This document shows, one piece after another, positions 33,159 to 42,628 of a stretch of DNA of 45,649 nt. Source of the stretch: Bdellovibrionales bacterium CG12_big_fil_rev_8_21_14_0_65_38_15 (GTDB lineage: Bacteria > Bdellovibrionota > Bacteriovoracia > Bacteriovoracales > Bacteriovoracaceae); contig PCUW01000068.1 of the NCBI GenBank assembly GCA_002787775.1, forward strand, positions 1-45,649. Reading direction: 5' to 3'. The stretch's first letter is position 1, and every line of letters begins with the position of its first letter. The notes beneath the pieces are model-generated. The model ran no database searches. It saw nothing but the letters and a program-made list of their open reading frames with translations, and was not told the DNA's origin. Made by a program: the position numbers and the translations under genes.

Positions 33159-33180
33159 ATTAAATGTATTTTTAAATGAA

Positions 33181-33257
33181 GCACCCGTAGCTCAGTTGGA
33201 TAGAGCGTCAGTTTCCGGAGCTGAAGGCCGTGCGTTCGATCCGCGCCGGGTGCGCCA
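33181..33257 (+). tRNA. tRNA-Arg (anticodon CCG)
   Basis: A 77-nt cloverleaf: acceptor GCACCCG pairs with CGGGTGC, D arm AGCTCAGTTGGATAGAGC, anticodon stem TCAGT/GCTGA with loop TTCCGGA and anticodon CCG, T arm GTGCG-TTCGATC-CGCGC, discriminator G and encoded CCA. It decodes CGG. The CCA ends only two bases before the stop codon of the facing patatin gene; the T-rich sequence beyond may help end transcription. Confidence 0.95.
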
Positions 33258-33259
33258 TT

Positions 33260-34123
33260 TTATTTTTTTTTAAAAAATTTTTTGATAATTTTTGGCATCT
33301 TGATAGGACTTAAATTGTGGAAAACTTTTTTTAGGTTTTGCCATTTTTTTCGAAGTAAAATCCAAGTGGCTGCAGGAACTTCTTCTCTTGCAGCTTTGAT
33401 TCCTTCTTTAATTAATAATTCAGCCTGATCATTTCTAAAGCGACCGTATTTAGATAAATCCATTGAGATAACAATGTCGGCGTCTTCAAGTTGCTCTCTG
33501 GTTTGATGATCAATTGAAATATCAAGTGAGTTCGCTAAAATATCTAAAATACCTTTAGGCTTTGGATAGCTCTCATTACCATTGAGATTAACCGCAATTT
33601 TAATGTGTGCCCCTAGATTATCTAGTGCTGATACAGGAACGTTTTCAGTCAGACCTCCGTCGACGAGAAGGCGATCATCTCTTTCAACTGGAATATAAAC
33701 ACCTGGTACACAGCAACTGGCTAGTACAGCTGTTAAAAGAGAACCTTGAGTCATTAAATAGGACTGTCCACTAATGACATCTGTCGCTTTAATTGCCAGC
33801 GGAATATGGGCCTGTTGGATTTGGCAATCTTGTCCAAGCTTTCTTTTAAAGAGATCTATAACGCCAGTATTTTCAATTAAGCCAAGCTTTGGAATCCTGA
33901 GAGCTGAAAGTTCCATTGGCTTAAGTTTTGAAATTTCGTCTTCAATTTCATTGAGAGGGACTTTAAAAGCGTAGAGGGCTGCAATGATAGCACCGGCACT
34001 TGTTCCTGCTAGAATGTCTGGCTTAAGTCCAATTTCTTCAAGATGCTTTAGAACTCCAAGATGGGCAATGCCACGAGCACCACCACCACCTAAGGCAAGG
34101 CCAATTTTTCTAAGTTTTAACAT
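33260..34123 (-). CDS. Patatin-like phospholipase (RssA type)
   Basis: 287 residues. The oxyanion loop GGGGARGIAHLG, nucleophile Ser42 in GTSAGAI and the catalytic Asp in VDGGLTENVP form the Ser-Asp dyad of patatin lipases. They hydrolyse acyl esters of phospholipids. No signal peptide, so it is cytoplasmic or membrane-associated. The C-terminus is very basic (KMPKIIKKFFKKK). The ribosome site is weak. It ends two bases from the tRNA-Arg. Confidence 0.88.
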   Translation of the reverse strand: MLKLRKIGLALGGGGARGIAHLGVLKHLEEIGLKPDILAGTSAGAIIAALYAFKVPLNEIEDEISKLKPMELSALRIPKLGLIENTGVIDLFKRKLGQDCQIQQAHIPLAIKATDVISGQSYLMTQGSLLTAVLASCCVPGVYIPVERDDRLLVDGGLTENVPVSALDNLGAHIKIAVNLNGNESYPKPKGILDILANSLDISIDHQTREQLEDADIVISMDLSKYGRFRNDQAELLIKEGIKAAREEVPAATWILLRKKWQNLKKVFHNLSPIKMPKIIKKFFKKK

Positions 34124-34138
34124 AAAATAAAGGTAAGC

Positions 34139-35383
34139 CTACTGAATAAGAAAATCAACTCGACGACTCATATCTAAAGCAAGTCTTGGGTCTTCAGACA
34201 GAATTGGAAAGCTTTGACCATAACCGATTGCCTTTGTAAGCTTTGGATCTAGACCATGATGAATCAACTCTTTACGCACGGCCTTGGCCCTTCGGTAGGA
34301 GAGATCTTTATTATAATCTGCTTCACCAATACGATTGGCATGACCTTGTATAACGAGTTTTCCTGCTAATTTGTTTTCAAGAATAAGAGAGGCAATTTGC
34401 TCAATCGCTTTTTTATCTTGTTCATCTAAATAATCAGAATCATGATCAAAACGAACCTCTAAATTTAACTCACTTATTAGTTCGTAAGTTTGTTCTTGTT
34501 TTGACGTTAAATGGGACTGTGAATGTGGAATCATTTTTATTCCACCTGAAATAGCGGGTTGCCATTTTAGACCAACGATAAAGCGCCAATCGTTACCTGT
34601 AATTCCATCAACACCACCAAAACCAAGTCCTGTTGTGACTGAAAGAGAATCACTTCTTAAATATTGAATACCTGCAACAACTTCACTTGGACTTTGCTCA
34701 CGAGTCTTTGAAAGCATTGTGTAGGCTTCTGCACTCCAATGCCAACGATCATTAATTGGAACATGAACACCAAGCGCGGCCAAGAATCTATTTCTAAAAT
34801 CTATCTCTTGATATTGAGCGTTTTGGTTACGTAATACACCCATATTGCCATTGATTCGAAAGCGTTTAAACTCACGCTCAATCGCCATCTTTAATCCAAG
34901 GCCAACACCACCGTCACCTAAAAAAAGGTTTTGATCCCCTGTAGGAAGAGTGAAAGTAGGGATAAGGGCGATCGACGTTGGATCATTATTAGCAGTGACT
35001 CTGTATTTGGCGATAACACTTGTATCTCCAACACCTTTTTCTTTGGTTTGAGAATCAACGAAACTGACTTGTGAAAATGGGGCAGCAATACCAATTAAAA
35101 AACGAGACGATGTCTGCCAACCAGCTCCAATTTGTACTGTGGTGATGCCATCAATAATAGTTCTTGTTCTCGTTGTGCCATCAGCATTTGTTGCCACTAA
35201 TGGATCATTGAGATGATGATAATTTGCGGAGAGAATAAGTTTTTGATTAATAAGTGAATCTTTTGAAAGCGTATCTTCTGTCACAAGGTAGTGAGGACTA
35301 TGGGAATGATTTATCAACTGCAAATTCAAAGCAAAGCTAAACGGACTAAATAGCATTAAGGCCACACAAAGAATTTTATTCAT
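34139..35383 (-). CDS. OmpA-family outer-membrane protein
   Basis: 414 residues with signal peptide (MNKILCVALMLFSPFSFA). Residues about 25-300 are a beta-barrel (for example FLIGIAAPFSQVSF, ALIPTFTLPTGDQNLF). The last 110 residues are an OmpA C-terminal peptidoglycan-binding domain: VIQGHANRIGEADYNKDLSYRRAKAV, then GYGQSFPI and RRVDFLI. This usually ties the outer membrane to peptidoglycan. The start overlaps the preceding lipoprotein gene end by 8 bases, so the two are coupled. Confidence 0.85.
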   Translation of the reverse strand: MNKILCVALMLFSPFSFALNLQLINHSHSPHYLVTEDTLSKDSLINQKLILSANYHHLNDPLVATNADGTTRTRTIIDGITTVQIGAGWQTSSRFLIGIAAPFSQVSFVDSQTKEKGVGDTSVIAKYRVTANNDPTSIALIPTFTLPTGDQNLFLGDGGVGLGLKMAIEREFKRFRINGNMGVLRNQNAQYQEIDFRNRFLAALGVHVPINDRWHWSAEAYTMLSKTREQSPSEVVAGIQYLRSDSLSVTTGLGFGGVDGITGNDWRFIVGLKWQPAISGGIKMIPHSQSHLTSKQEQTYELISELNLEVRFDHDSDYLDEQDKKAIEQIASLILENKLAGKLVIQGHANRIGEADYNKDLSYRRAKAVRKELIHHGLDPKLTKAIGYGQSFPILSEDPRLALDMSRRVDFLIQ

Positions 35384-36179
35384 AAATAATTACCAACTTT
35401 GGAGATTGAACAAAAGTGTCATCAGTTAAAGTAAACCAAAAGCTTTTCTCATCTCTTAGAAGTCCAAGTAGATCACTTTCATTAAGATCAAAAAGTTGTT
35501 TTAAAGAAAAATCTTTAATGCCGGTCAGACGAGTATTGTTATTTATTGATCCAGATTTTCTAATTTCTTTTTGAAAGAAATCATTCCTTACAACGTCTTC
35601 ATATCCAGCTGCCCAATAAGTTGGGTTCCACCATTTCTTTTTAACGTATTTTTGAAGTCCTAAAAGCGGAATCTTTTTAATTCCGTTACCTGAACAAGTT
35701 CCAATATTATTTAAACACAATAGCTCTGTATCAAAAGATTTTCCGTAGACGACGTAATTGGCTTGAATTCTGATGTCATGAATTTTTGATATTTTTCCAA
35801 TGGTCGGAATATCGAACGCAAAGAGAACTTGGCGGTTTCTAACACAATTATCTTTACCGAAGATTCGACACATTAAATTCGTTTGGCTTGTACCATATGG
35901 AATTGTTTTTACTTTCTTTGTTTTATAAGGAAGTTCTATCGAAAGTTTTTCTCCGCTAGTCGGATCATAATCCCTAGGTCCTAATTCAATATATTTAGCA
36001 GTTGGTGGAGGAGTAGGTGTCGGCGTTGGTGTTGGTGTTGGCGTAGGAGTTGTATCGACCGGATCAGTACCGCCAATTTCACCGGCGATAGTGTCAATCA
36101 AATGTGGATTTTTTCCACAACTTGATACGAGTAATAAACTACTAAATAAACATACCAAAGCAAAGTATGATGGCTTCAT
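35376..36179 (-). CDS. Lipoprotein with Thr-Pro linker
   Basis: 267 residues. Lipobox LLLVSSCGKN (Cys about 21), then a low-complexity (TP)n linker (about residues 45-62) encoded by a GTTGGT/GTCGGC-type repeat at 36005-36055. The remaining 200 residues are beta-rich with two Cys pairs (MCRIFGKDNCV; LCLNNIGTCS). No known family. Translationally coupled to the OmpA-like gene, so it probably works at the outer membrane or cell wall. AAGGATG lies before the ATG. Confidence 0.72.
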   Translation of the reverse strand: MKPSYFALVCLFSSLLLVSSCGKNPHLIDTIAGEIGGTDPVDTTPTPTPTPTPTPTPPPTAKYIELGPRDYDPTSGEKLSIELPYKTKKVKTIPYGTSQTNLMCRIFGKDNCVRNRQVLFAFDIPTIGKISKIHDIRIQANYVVYGKSFDTELLCLNNIGTCSGNGIKKIPLLGLQKYVKKKWWNPTYWAAGYEDVVRNDFFQKEIRKSGSINNNTRLTGIKDFSLKQLFDLNESDLLGLLRDEKSFWFTLTDDTFVQSPKLVIIYE

Positions 36180-36264
36180 GTTAAGACATCCTTGTCATCA
36201 ATAAATATCATTAATAGTAGGCTATCATGCCTAAGAAAAAGTGATAATTTATGGCATTAATTTC

Positions 36265-37458
36265 TTAACGTTTGAGCAACAGAAGGAAGGTCGTCATAGA
36301 GTTGACACTACTCTCTAGAATGAGATCGCCGCCCTGAGCTCGGGCAAAATGCCTTGCAATTGGCAAACCTAAGCCTAATCCAGGGATAATACCATTTCCG
36401 TAATCACTTGAACGAAAGTAACGTTCAAAAATTCTAGAGCGATCTTGTTGGGATATCTCTTTACCGGAGTTTGTCACTCTAATATTAATAAATTCAGCTT
36501 TACGATGGTCAATTTTAATATCAATAGTGGAGTCAGGATTTCCATAATTGATCGCATTTGTAAGAAGATTAAGAATGATTTGCTTCACTTTGTTTTCATC
36601 GGCTAAAACTTTTTCAATTCGCTCATAAAAAACCTGAATGATGATATTTTTCTTTGAAGCAATTAATCGAGTCTCTTTTATAGCGTCATGAATGAGATTA
36701 TTTAAGATAAACTCTTTGGGATAAACTTTTAAAATTCCAGATTCAATTGAAATTTGATCAACGACGTCTTTAACTAAATGAGTAAGCTGATCACATGCTG
36801 TCTTAATATACTGACAAGACTCTCTGGTTTTTTCATCACCCGAAGTTATTGCATCGTCCTCAATCAGTTCTATATAACCATTAAGAATATTGAGTGGAGT
36901 TCTCATTTCATGATTTATGCTACTAAGAAAACGAAGTTTACTTGAAACTTCTTCTGCAAAATTATTCTTGGCTTGTCGAAGTTCAAATAGTGCAACGACT
37001 TGCCTGGCAAGAAGTTTTAGTGATTCAATTTGATTTTGTGTTAACGACCTTGCTTGATGGTCAATCACACAAAGTGTTCCAAGCGCATTATTCTTTTTTG
37101 TAATGAGGGGGATGCCTGCGTAAAAAATAACATTAGGATTATTGGTGGCAAGGGGATTGTCTTTAAATCTTGTGTCTAATCTAGAATCTTCCACGATAAA
37201 GATATCATCTTGTAAAATAGCATGAGAGCAAAAAGCTATTTCCCTTGGTGTATGTCTGGCCTCAAGACCAAAATGGCTTTTAAACCATTGTCTTTCTGTA
37301 TCAATTAAACTGACAAGTGAAATTGGAGTTTGGCAAATACTTGCAGCAAGTTGAGTAATGGCGTCGAAATCAAATTCTTCAACCGTATCGAGAATCTTGA
37401 GTTCATTAAGTTCTTTTAATCGTTCGAGTTCATTTGCACATACTGGAGCAATTTCCAT
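36265..37458 (-). CDS. GAF-domain sensor histidine kinase
   Basis: 397 residues, no transmembrane segment. GAF domain about 22-165 (PISLVSLIDTERQWFKSHFG and AGIPLITKKNNALGTLCVID). HisKA with the phosphorylated His183 in INHEMRTPLN. HATPase domain with NLLTNAINYGN (N box), the GKEISQQDR region and GLGLGLPIARHFARAQGG (G box). It should autophosphorylate in response to a cytoplasmic signal; no response regulator is adjacent. AAAGGA ribosome site. The small gene 37467-37745 lies just upstream on the same strand. Confidence 0.92.
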   Translation of the reverse strand: MEIAPVCANELERLKELNELKILDTVEEFDFDAITQLAASICQTPISLVSLIDTERQWFKSHFGLEARHTPREIAFCSHAILQDDIFIVEDSRLDTRFKDNPLATNNPNVIFYAGIPLITKKNNALGTLCVIDHQARSLTQNQIESLKLLARQVVALFELRQAKNNFAEEVSSKLRFLSSINHEMRTPLNILNGYIELIEDDAITSGDEKTRESCQYIKTACDQLTHLVKDVVDQISIESGILKVYPKEFILNNLIHDAIKETRLIASKKNIIIQVFYERIEKVLADENKVKQIILNLLTNAINYGNPDSTIDIKIDHRKAEFINIRVTNSGKEISQQDRSRIFERYFRSSDYGNGIIPGLGLGLPIARHFARAQGGDLILESSVNSMTTFLLLLKR

Positions 37459-37466
37459 TCCATCCT

Positions 37467-37745
37467 TTAATTAGCTTTTGCTTTTAGTTCGTCAATTTCA
37501 ACAAAGGTAATGCCATTTTTCTCAATCACTTCATCGCCAATAAAAATATGATAAAGACTTAATATATCTCTTAGCTCAATTTTGGAGTAATCCGCATAAA
37601 GCTTTTTCTTTGCTATCACAATGGCTTCAGCATAAGTTGCATCAACAGGGACTTCTGGAAATAGCTCCCAATCAATGGTTGCTAGTTCTTGCTCTATGAG
37701 AGTTTCGATCATCTTCTCTCTTAGCTGGACTTCATTATTATTCAT
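37467..37745 (-). CDS. Hypothetical small acidic protein upstream of the kinase
   Basis: 92 residues (MNNNEVQLREKMIETLIEQ, then ELATIDWELFPEVPVDATYA and a helical end), with no signal or membrane segment. The start is set at the ATG at 37745, with GAGG five bases upstream; a GTG at 37769 is further out. A TATAGT-like -10 (37768-37773 on the minus strand) precedes it. Eight bases separate it from the kinase gene, so it may be a kinase partner, but function is unknown. Confidence 0.58.
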   Translation of the reverse strand: MNNNEVQLREKMIETLIEQELATIDWELFPEVPVDATYAEAIVIAKKKLYADYSKIELRDILSLYHIFIGDEVIEKNGITFVEIDELKAKAN

Positions 37746-37884
37746 AATGACCTCACTGTTGGTACTCACTATACATGAATACCTTATTGGTATTTTATGA
37801 TCTTAATCAGACTCCTAGGGTGACAATCTATTGACTAAACAAGACAGAAGTTAGGCGAAAACGTTGTAAATTGGACTGTTTGGC

Positions 37885-38910
37885 TTAGGTTTTGAGCTGT
37901 CCACAAGCTGCCATAATGTTGTCGCCTTTTGTTTTTCTAATAGTTGTTCTTATACCAAATTCAACTAGTTGTGACTTAAACGCCTCAATTTTTTGGTCAT
38001 TTGGACGTTTCCACGGCGAACCAGGATAAGGGTTAAACGGGATTAAGTTAGCCATATGTGGACGATTCTTAAGCAGCTTGGATAAGGCTAGAGCGTCTTC
38101 CTTGCTATCATTAAAATCTTCAGCAAGCATAATTTCGTACAGGATGACTTGTTTTCGGCCAAGCTTGATTTGATCGATCTCTTTCATTAGTGATTCTATA
38201 GGCCAGTTCTTAGATATCGGAATGAGCTCTCTTCTTTTTTCCTCAATGGCGCTATGAAGAGAGATAGCAAGATTTACTCCACCAAGCTCACTAAATCTTT
38301 TTAGCCCTGGCAGATAACCAGCGGTTGAAACTGTAATCATACGATGAGAAAGATCGAGTCCTCTTGGATCCGTTATGAGATCGATCGATTCTTTTAATTG
38401 ATCAAAGTTATGTAGTGGTTCACCTTGTCCCATAAAAACAATATTGGGAGCTTTAGTTCCATTCATTCTTTTATGATACGCCCAGTCCCATGCTGCTAAG
38501 TATTGCCCAACGATTTCTGAAGTTGTCAGGCTCCTTGATAAGCCCTGCGTACCTGTATGACAAAAACGACATCCCATAGCGCAGCCTACTTGACTTGAAA
38601 GACAGACCGTATCTTTTCTGTAGAAGGGAATAAGAACCGTTTCAACACTACGATGATCTTTAAGACCGAACAGAAACTTTATGGTGTCATCGCTGGATTG
38701 ATGTGTTTGAAGAATTGTTGGGCGTTTCCAATCCAGTTGCTCTAGAAAAGATAAAAGTTTAGGAGACATTCGGCCATCTTCCCAGCCTTTAAAAGTTGGT
38801 CTTCGATAAGCCTTTTTAAAAATAAGTTCGGCAAATGATTTTGAAAAACCATTTTTTGAAAGTTGTTCTTCAAGTTTATTATAAGTAAGTCCTAAGCCTT
38901 GATCAGACAT
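37885..38910 (-). CDS. rlmN: 23S rRNA (adenine2503-C2)-methyltransferase
   Basis: 341 residues. Radical-SAM motif SSQVGCAMGCRFCHTG (CxxxCxxC) for the 4Fe-4S cluster, IVFMGQGEPLHN motif, and the methylated Cys in the C-terminal MAACGQLK. RlmN forms m2A at 2503 of 23S rRNA and at A37 of some tRNAs. Weak ribosome site; it starts 3 bases after the DUF155 gene stop. Confidence 0.93.
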   Translation of the reverse strand: MSDQGLGLTYNKLEEQLSKNGFSKSFAELIFKKAYRRPTFKGWEDGRMSPKLLSFLEQLDWKRPTILQTHQSSDDTIKFLFGLKDHRSVETVLIPFYRKDTVCLSSQVGCAMGCRFCHTGTQGLSRSLTTSEIVGQYLAAWDWAYHKRMNGTKAPNIVFMGQGEPLHNFDQLKESIDLITDPRGLDLSHRMITVSTAGYLPGLKRFSELGGVNLAISLHSAIEEKRRELIPISKNWPIESLMKEIDQIKLGRKQVILYEIMLAEDFNDSKEDALALSKLLKNRPHMANLIPFNPYPGSPWKRPNDQKIEAFKSQLVEFGIRTTIRKTKGDNIMAACGQLKT

Positions 38911-38913
38911 ACA

Positions 38914-40020
38914 TCACTTTAAAAAATACGGGCTAAACTTATCCCATAATAAAGGAACGACCTCGATCGCAATTAATATAATAATGATTGCTTCCATCAA
39001 TTGATTTCTTTTCTCATTTGTTTCGGCTTGGAAAAGACTTGAGACATCAGCAAGGTTTTTAAGTTTTTGGTCAACTGAAGCTTGCCAGTCTTTGACTCTA
39101 AAACGCTCACTGGCAGCTCTAAAGATCTTGGCATAGTAAAAATCCCCAATCACTTTGAGGGTATTTTCTATTTTCTCAATCACCTCACTTATTTCAATAT
39201 AAATCAACGCAGCGTCGTGAGCATGATGTGAATAGCTATTAGAAAAAATAGAAGGTTTACTTCCTTGAATGGATTTATAAAGATTGCCTAGTTTTTTATC
39301 AAGCATTTCGTCGTAGTAGCGCATTTCTAAAACCTGGCAAAGTGCAAATTCAGCAACATCGGCCATGTCTTGAGCATCAGCAGCTGTAGCGCATATATAA
39401 GCGGCGTTCCAATCAATAACAACATAATCGTCTTTTGAATATTGAAAGAAGTTTGCTCTAATAGCGTCTTTCATTTGATTCGATAATTGGACTTCTGTTT
39501 CAGTTAAAAGAAGCTGAAAGAAATGGTCCGATTCTAAAAGTTCTTGAGGTGTTTGCGCGCCCTTAGGGTCTCGCATGTAGATGATATAATCTTCAAATTG
39601 ATTCCAGATACCAGGTTGCTTAATCGCCGCAGACATATCAGCAATCACTTGCTGAGCTTTTTCAACAGCAATAATGCTAATTTCATCTTCATTTTCAAGA
39701 TAGTTGGCCAATGCCTTGATCTGATCAATTGGTGTTTCTTCATCAATCGAAATTTTAAAAGTTAATGAAAAAGCACCAAAGACCCAAAGTTTTCCAAGTG
39801 TCTGGATACTTAATACTTTACCAAGATGTTCGTGCTCCCAATCACCTAGTGAAATAGATAGGGGAGCTTCGTCGATAATAATATTTCTAGAACTTCTTCG
39901 AAGTTTAAATTGCTCGGCAAGTCCATTGGCAGACAAAAGAGAAGCGGCTTTAGCCAAGTCGATTTCTGCACCTATATCGAAGATGCGTTGGAGAAGAATA
40001 TGTCCTTTAAATGTATTCAT
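38914..40020 (-). CDS. RMD1/DUF155-family membrane protein
   Basis: 368 residues. DUF155 signature: DWNAAYICATAADAQDMADVAEFALCQVLEMRYYD, with a C-terminal transmembrane helix (about 340-360; AIIIILIAIEVVPLLW) followed by a short tail. Similar to yeast RMD1 proteins, whose bacterial activity is not defined. It shares the strand and a 3-base gap with rlmN. AAGATAAG before ATG serves as ribosome site. Confidence 0.8.
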   Translation of the reverse strand: MNTFKGHILLQRIFDIGAEIDLAKAASLLSANGLAEQFKLRRSSRNIIIDEAPLSISLGDWEHEHLGKVLSIQTLGKLWVFGAFSLTFKISIDEETPIDQIKALANYLENEDEISIIAVEKAQQVIADMSAAIKQPGIWNQFEDYIIYMRDPKGAQTPQELLESDHFFQLLLTETEVQLSNQMKDAIRANFFQYSKDDYVVIDWNAAYICATAADAQDMADVAEFALCQVLEMRYYDEMLDKKLGNLYKSIQGSKPSIFSNSYSHHAHDAALIYIEISEVIEKIENTLKVIGDFYYAKIFRAASERFRVKDWQASVDQKLKNLADVSSLFQAETNEKRNQLMEAIIIILIAIEVVPLLWDKFSPYFLK

Positions 40021-40095
40021 AGACTTATCTTATCCAGTTTTCAGCTATTTGGCACTAAAAGTTCAGCTTTTCGATAAAATACCGATAAATAGTTG

Positions 40096-41466
40096 ATGAT
40101 TAGAAACCTAATAAAAATAACGACCTGCCTAACATTAATAAGCTATTTAATGAGCTCGGCCATTAGTGCAGATAACAGCGATATTTATGTACTGGAAAAA
40201 TCAATAGACGTTCTTACTGTTGCTAAGAACTTTCGTTCGGACAAGGTTGTACCTGCTTCAAGAAATGGCAACTTAACCGTTATTCGAAGAGTCGAAAATC
40301 AAGATCCTAGATGGTGGCCTCAAGGGGTTGCGATTCAAGTCCTATCAGTTAATGGAAGGGAAGAGCGTCCTGTCAAAACTGTATACGTGGCAAAAAAATG
40401 GTTTAACCGTGGTGCAAGTGAAGGGGATGTAGCAAGACTCGTTAATCCTCAAGATATCCAAAATCAAGTTATTTCGTCTTTGACACCTGTAGTACCTGAA
40501 TGCCAAGTTGAAGTGACTGAAACAATCATTCCTCAGCTACCTAGTGAACCGAATCGTCCTAGCAATAGAGATTCTTATACTACACTTGCCAGTCTTGTTA
40601 CTCGTACATCAAGTCAGAGAAGCTGCGCTAACGCTCTTAGAAATTGGTATCGTGATAACTCTATGTGGAAAGATATAAGCCGAAAGGATCGAGCAAAGAT
40701 TATTGTTAATAAGGCACAAGTCATTTCAAATAAAATCCGACTTGATGGACTCGTTGATTCATGCGCAAGAGCCTCAGGCAAAGATGCTCTAATTATTCGA
40801 TCTTTTATGGAGCAACAGTTAAATGATGATGAAGTCTCTAGAATTGATTACTCAAATTATGAAACGAACTGTCGAAAATTTTTAGACCAAAATGGTGGTG
40901 GAAATTTAGATAGTGCTTACTTTAGAAAAAGAGTGAACGATCCTAAAAGTATTCACCCTCAATTTGATGCAAGCTTAGCGGTTTGTATTATTAAAAGAGA
41001 AACATCTTCAACAAATTTTGATCCTCATAGTTTAAATTATTCTTTTTGTCAGGTCAGTGGTCGACAAGGTCGTCCTAGATCGACGGCACATGGCTTAGGT
41101 CAATTTACCCGAACAACTTTTCTAAGCCTTAGAGATTCAGGACAGCTTCCATTGTCATCTGTGCCAGCAAGCGGGAATCGTACTCAAAATACAAGAATCT
41201 TTAAAGAGATGAGTACTGATCCAGACATGCAAGTTGAATCAATATTCTATTATATAAATTATCTTTTAAAGGCACCGTCATCAGCACGTATTCGTCGTAT
41301 GCATGATCAAGTTTACAACGATAGAATGGAAGACTGGGAAAAAGCGGTTATTTCATACGATCAAGATCGTGCTTCGGCCTATATCCAAGGTGTGCACTCC
41401 TGTAGACGTTGTTATCAGGCTGCAGGAAATGATGTTGAAGCACAGGCTAAATGTCTAACTGAATAA
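40096..41466 (+). CDS. Secreted lytic-transglycosylase-like protein
   Basis: 456 residues with signal peptide (about residues 1-25, SSAISA). A lysozyme-like SLT region is seen near the C-terminus: Glu302 in CIIKRETSSTNFDP fits the catalytic acid of the E-S-x-F-x-P type, and AHGLGQFTRTTF (331-342) fits the GLxQ motif. The N-terminal half is unassigned, with cysteines in ECQV, SCANA, SCARA and NCRK. Likely cleaves peptidoglycan, either its own or that of prey. Start set at ATG 40096, immediately after a possible TTG. Confidence 0.68.
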   Translation: MIRNLIKITTCLTLISYLMSSAISADNSDIYVLEKSIDVLTVAKNFRSDKVVPASRNGNLTVIRRVENQDPRWWPQGVAIQVLSVNGREERPVKTVYVAKKWFNRGASEGDVARLVNPQDIQNQVISSLTPVVPECQVEVTETIIPQLPSEPNRPSNRDSYTTLASLVTRTSSQRSCANALRNWYRDNSMWKDISRKDRAKIIVNKAQVISNKIRLDGLVDSCARASGKDALIIRSFMEQQLNDDEVSRIDYSNYETNCRKFLDQNGGGNLDSAYFRKRVNDPKSIHPQFDASLAVCIIKRETSSTNFDPHSLNYSFCQVSGRQGRPRSTAHGLGQFTRTTFLSLRDSGQLPLSSVPASGNRTQNTRIFKEMSTDPDMQVESIFYYINYLLKAPSSARIRRMHDQVYNDRMEDWEKAVISYDQDRASAYIQGVHSCRRCYQAAGNDVEAQAKCLTE

Positions 41467-41467
41467 A

Positions 41468-41929
41468 ATGATGAAAAACTTAATATACCTTTTACTATTT
41501 ATCTTAAATGTCGCTTCGGCTGAAGACTTTAGAGTCGGAAGTGTCGATGAAAACGTATTAATTGAAACATCTCAAAAGGATTTTTTAACAACTGTAAAAG
41601 TCGTTAAGAACAAAAAGAATCTTTTAAGCTATCAAGCGGATCTTGTGACACAAAAACTTTTAAAGTCTGGTTTAGTAAAGTTTAAAAATAAAGATCAGCC
41701 TTTTTTAGTAACCGTGTGGACGGGGGGAGCTCATGGTCAAGAACTTATAGTTTTTGATCTGGCTAAGTATAATAAAAGTGATAAAGAAGCTGCCATTGCT
41801 TATGTCTATGGCTCCGCTTGGACAATAGATATGGATATTAATCAAGAGCGTATCGTCATTAAAGGTAACAAAGAAGTTGATGAGAAAACTAATCTTCCAG
41901 TTAAAGAAGAGTTGACCTTTAAGCCTTAA
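41468..41929 (+). CDS. Hypothetical periplasmic protein
   Basis: 153 residues with signal peptide (MMKNLIYLLLFILNVASA). Mature part about 135 residues, lysine-rich and beta-like, with no recognised motif. The ATG is one base after the transglycosylase-like stop, so the two are almost surely co-transcribed and may act together. Confidence 0.65.
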   Translation: MMKNLIYLLLFILNVASAEDFRVGSVDENVLIETSQKDFLTTVKVVKNKKNLLSYQADLVTQKLLKSGLVKFKNKDQPFLVTVWTGGAHGQELIVFDLAKYNKSDKEAAIAYVYGSAWTIDMDINQERIVIKGNKEVDEKTNLPVKEELTFKP

Positions 41930-41947
41930 GTTTGCATTCTTAATTTC

Positions 41948-42628
41948 ATGAAAATATTCAATCAACTTCCTAAATCATGGTCTAATGAACTCCAGGATTT
42001 TCTTAAGTCTAAGAGGCGAGATGAACTAGAACTTTTTCTAAGCAAAGAATATAAAAATAAAACTATTTACCCATTACAAACAGATGTTTTTAAAGCCTTA
42101 GAATACTGCTCTCCAAATAACGTTAAAGTTGTTATCCTGGGACAAGATCCTTATCACGGAGAAGGTCAGGCTCACGGACTTAGTTTCTCTGTTCAAGAGG
42201 GAGTTAAAATTCCACCATCTTTAAAAAATATTTATAAAGAACTCGAATCTGATTTAGCTCTACAAATTCCAAAAGATGGTGATCTTTCTTCTTGGGCTTC
42301 ACAAGGAGTTCTACTTTTAAATAATGTCTTAACTGTTGAAAAATCTAAAGCTGGTTCTCATCAGAAAAAAGGGTGGGAAGAGTTTACGACGGAAATTATT
42401 AAAAAGTTGAATCTAAAGAAAAATATTGTCTTCTTACTTTGGGGCAGTCCTGCTCAAAAGAAAGCCAGTCAAGTCTGTGAAGAAAAACATTTTGTTCTAA
42501 AGTCTGTGCATCCTTCACCATTATCGAGTTATCGTGGTTTTTTTGGATGTCAGCATTTTTCAAAGACGAATGAATACTTGATTCAACATGATATTGAGCC
42601 AATAAATTGGAACTCAATTAATCGTTGA
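41948..42628 (+). CDS. ung: Uracil-DNA glycosylase
   Basis: 226 residues of family 1 UDG. Catalytic Asp67 in [21 protein letters not shown]; minor-groove motif [14 protein letters not shown] (His near 190). It removes uracil from DNA to start base-excision repair. No Shine-Dalgarno sequence is evident before the ATG, and it lies 18 bases downstream of the periplasmic gene. Confidence 0.95.
   Translation: MKIFNQLPKSWSNELQDFLKSKRRDELELFLSKEYKNKTIYPLQTDVFKALEYCSPNNVKVVILGQDPYHGEGQAHGLSFSVQEGVKIPPSLKNIYKELESDLALQIPKDGDLSSWASQGVLLLNNVLTVEKSKAGSHQKKGWEEFTTEIIKKLNLKKNIVFLLWGSPAQKKASQVCEEKHFVLKSVHPSPLSSYRGFFGCQHFSKTNEYLIQHDIEPINWNSINR

Noticed and set aside
36005..36055. Short GTTGGT-type repeats as a CRISPR-like or mobile repeat
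   Set aside because: They simply encode the Thr-Pro linker in frame; no spacers.
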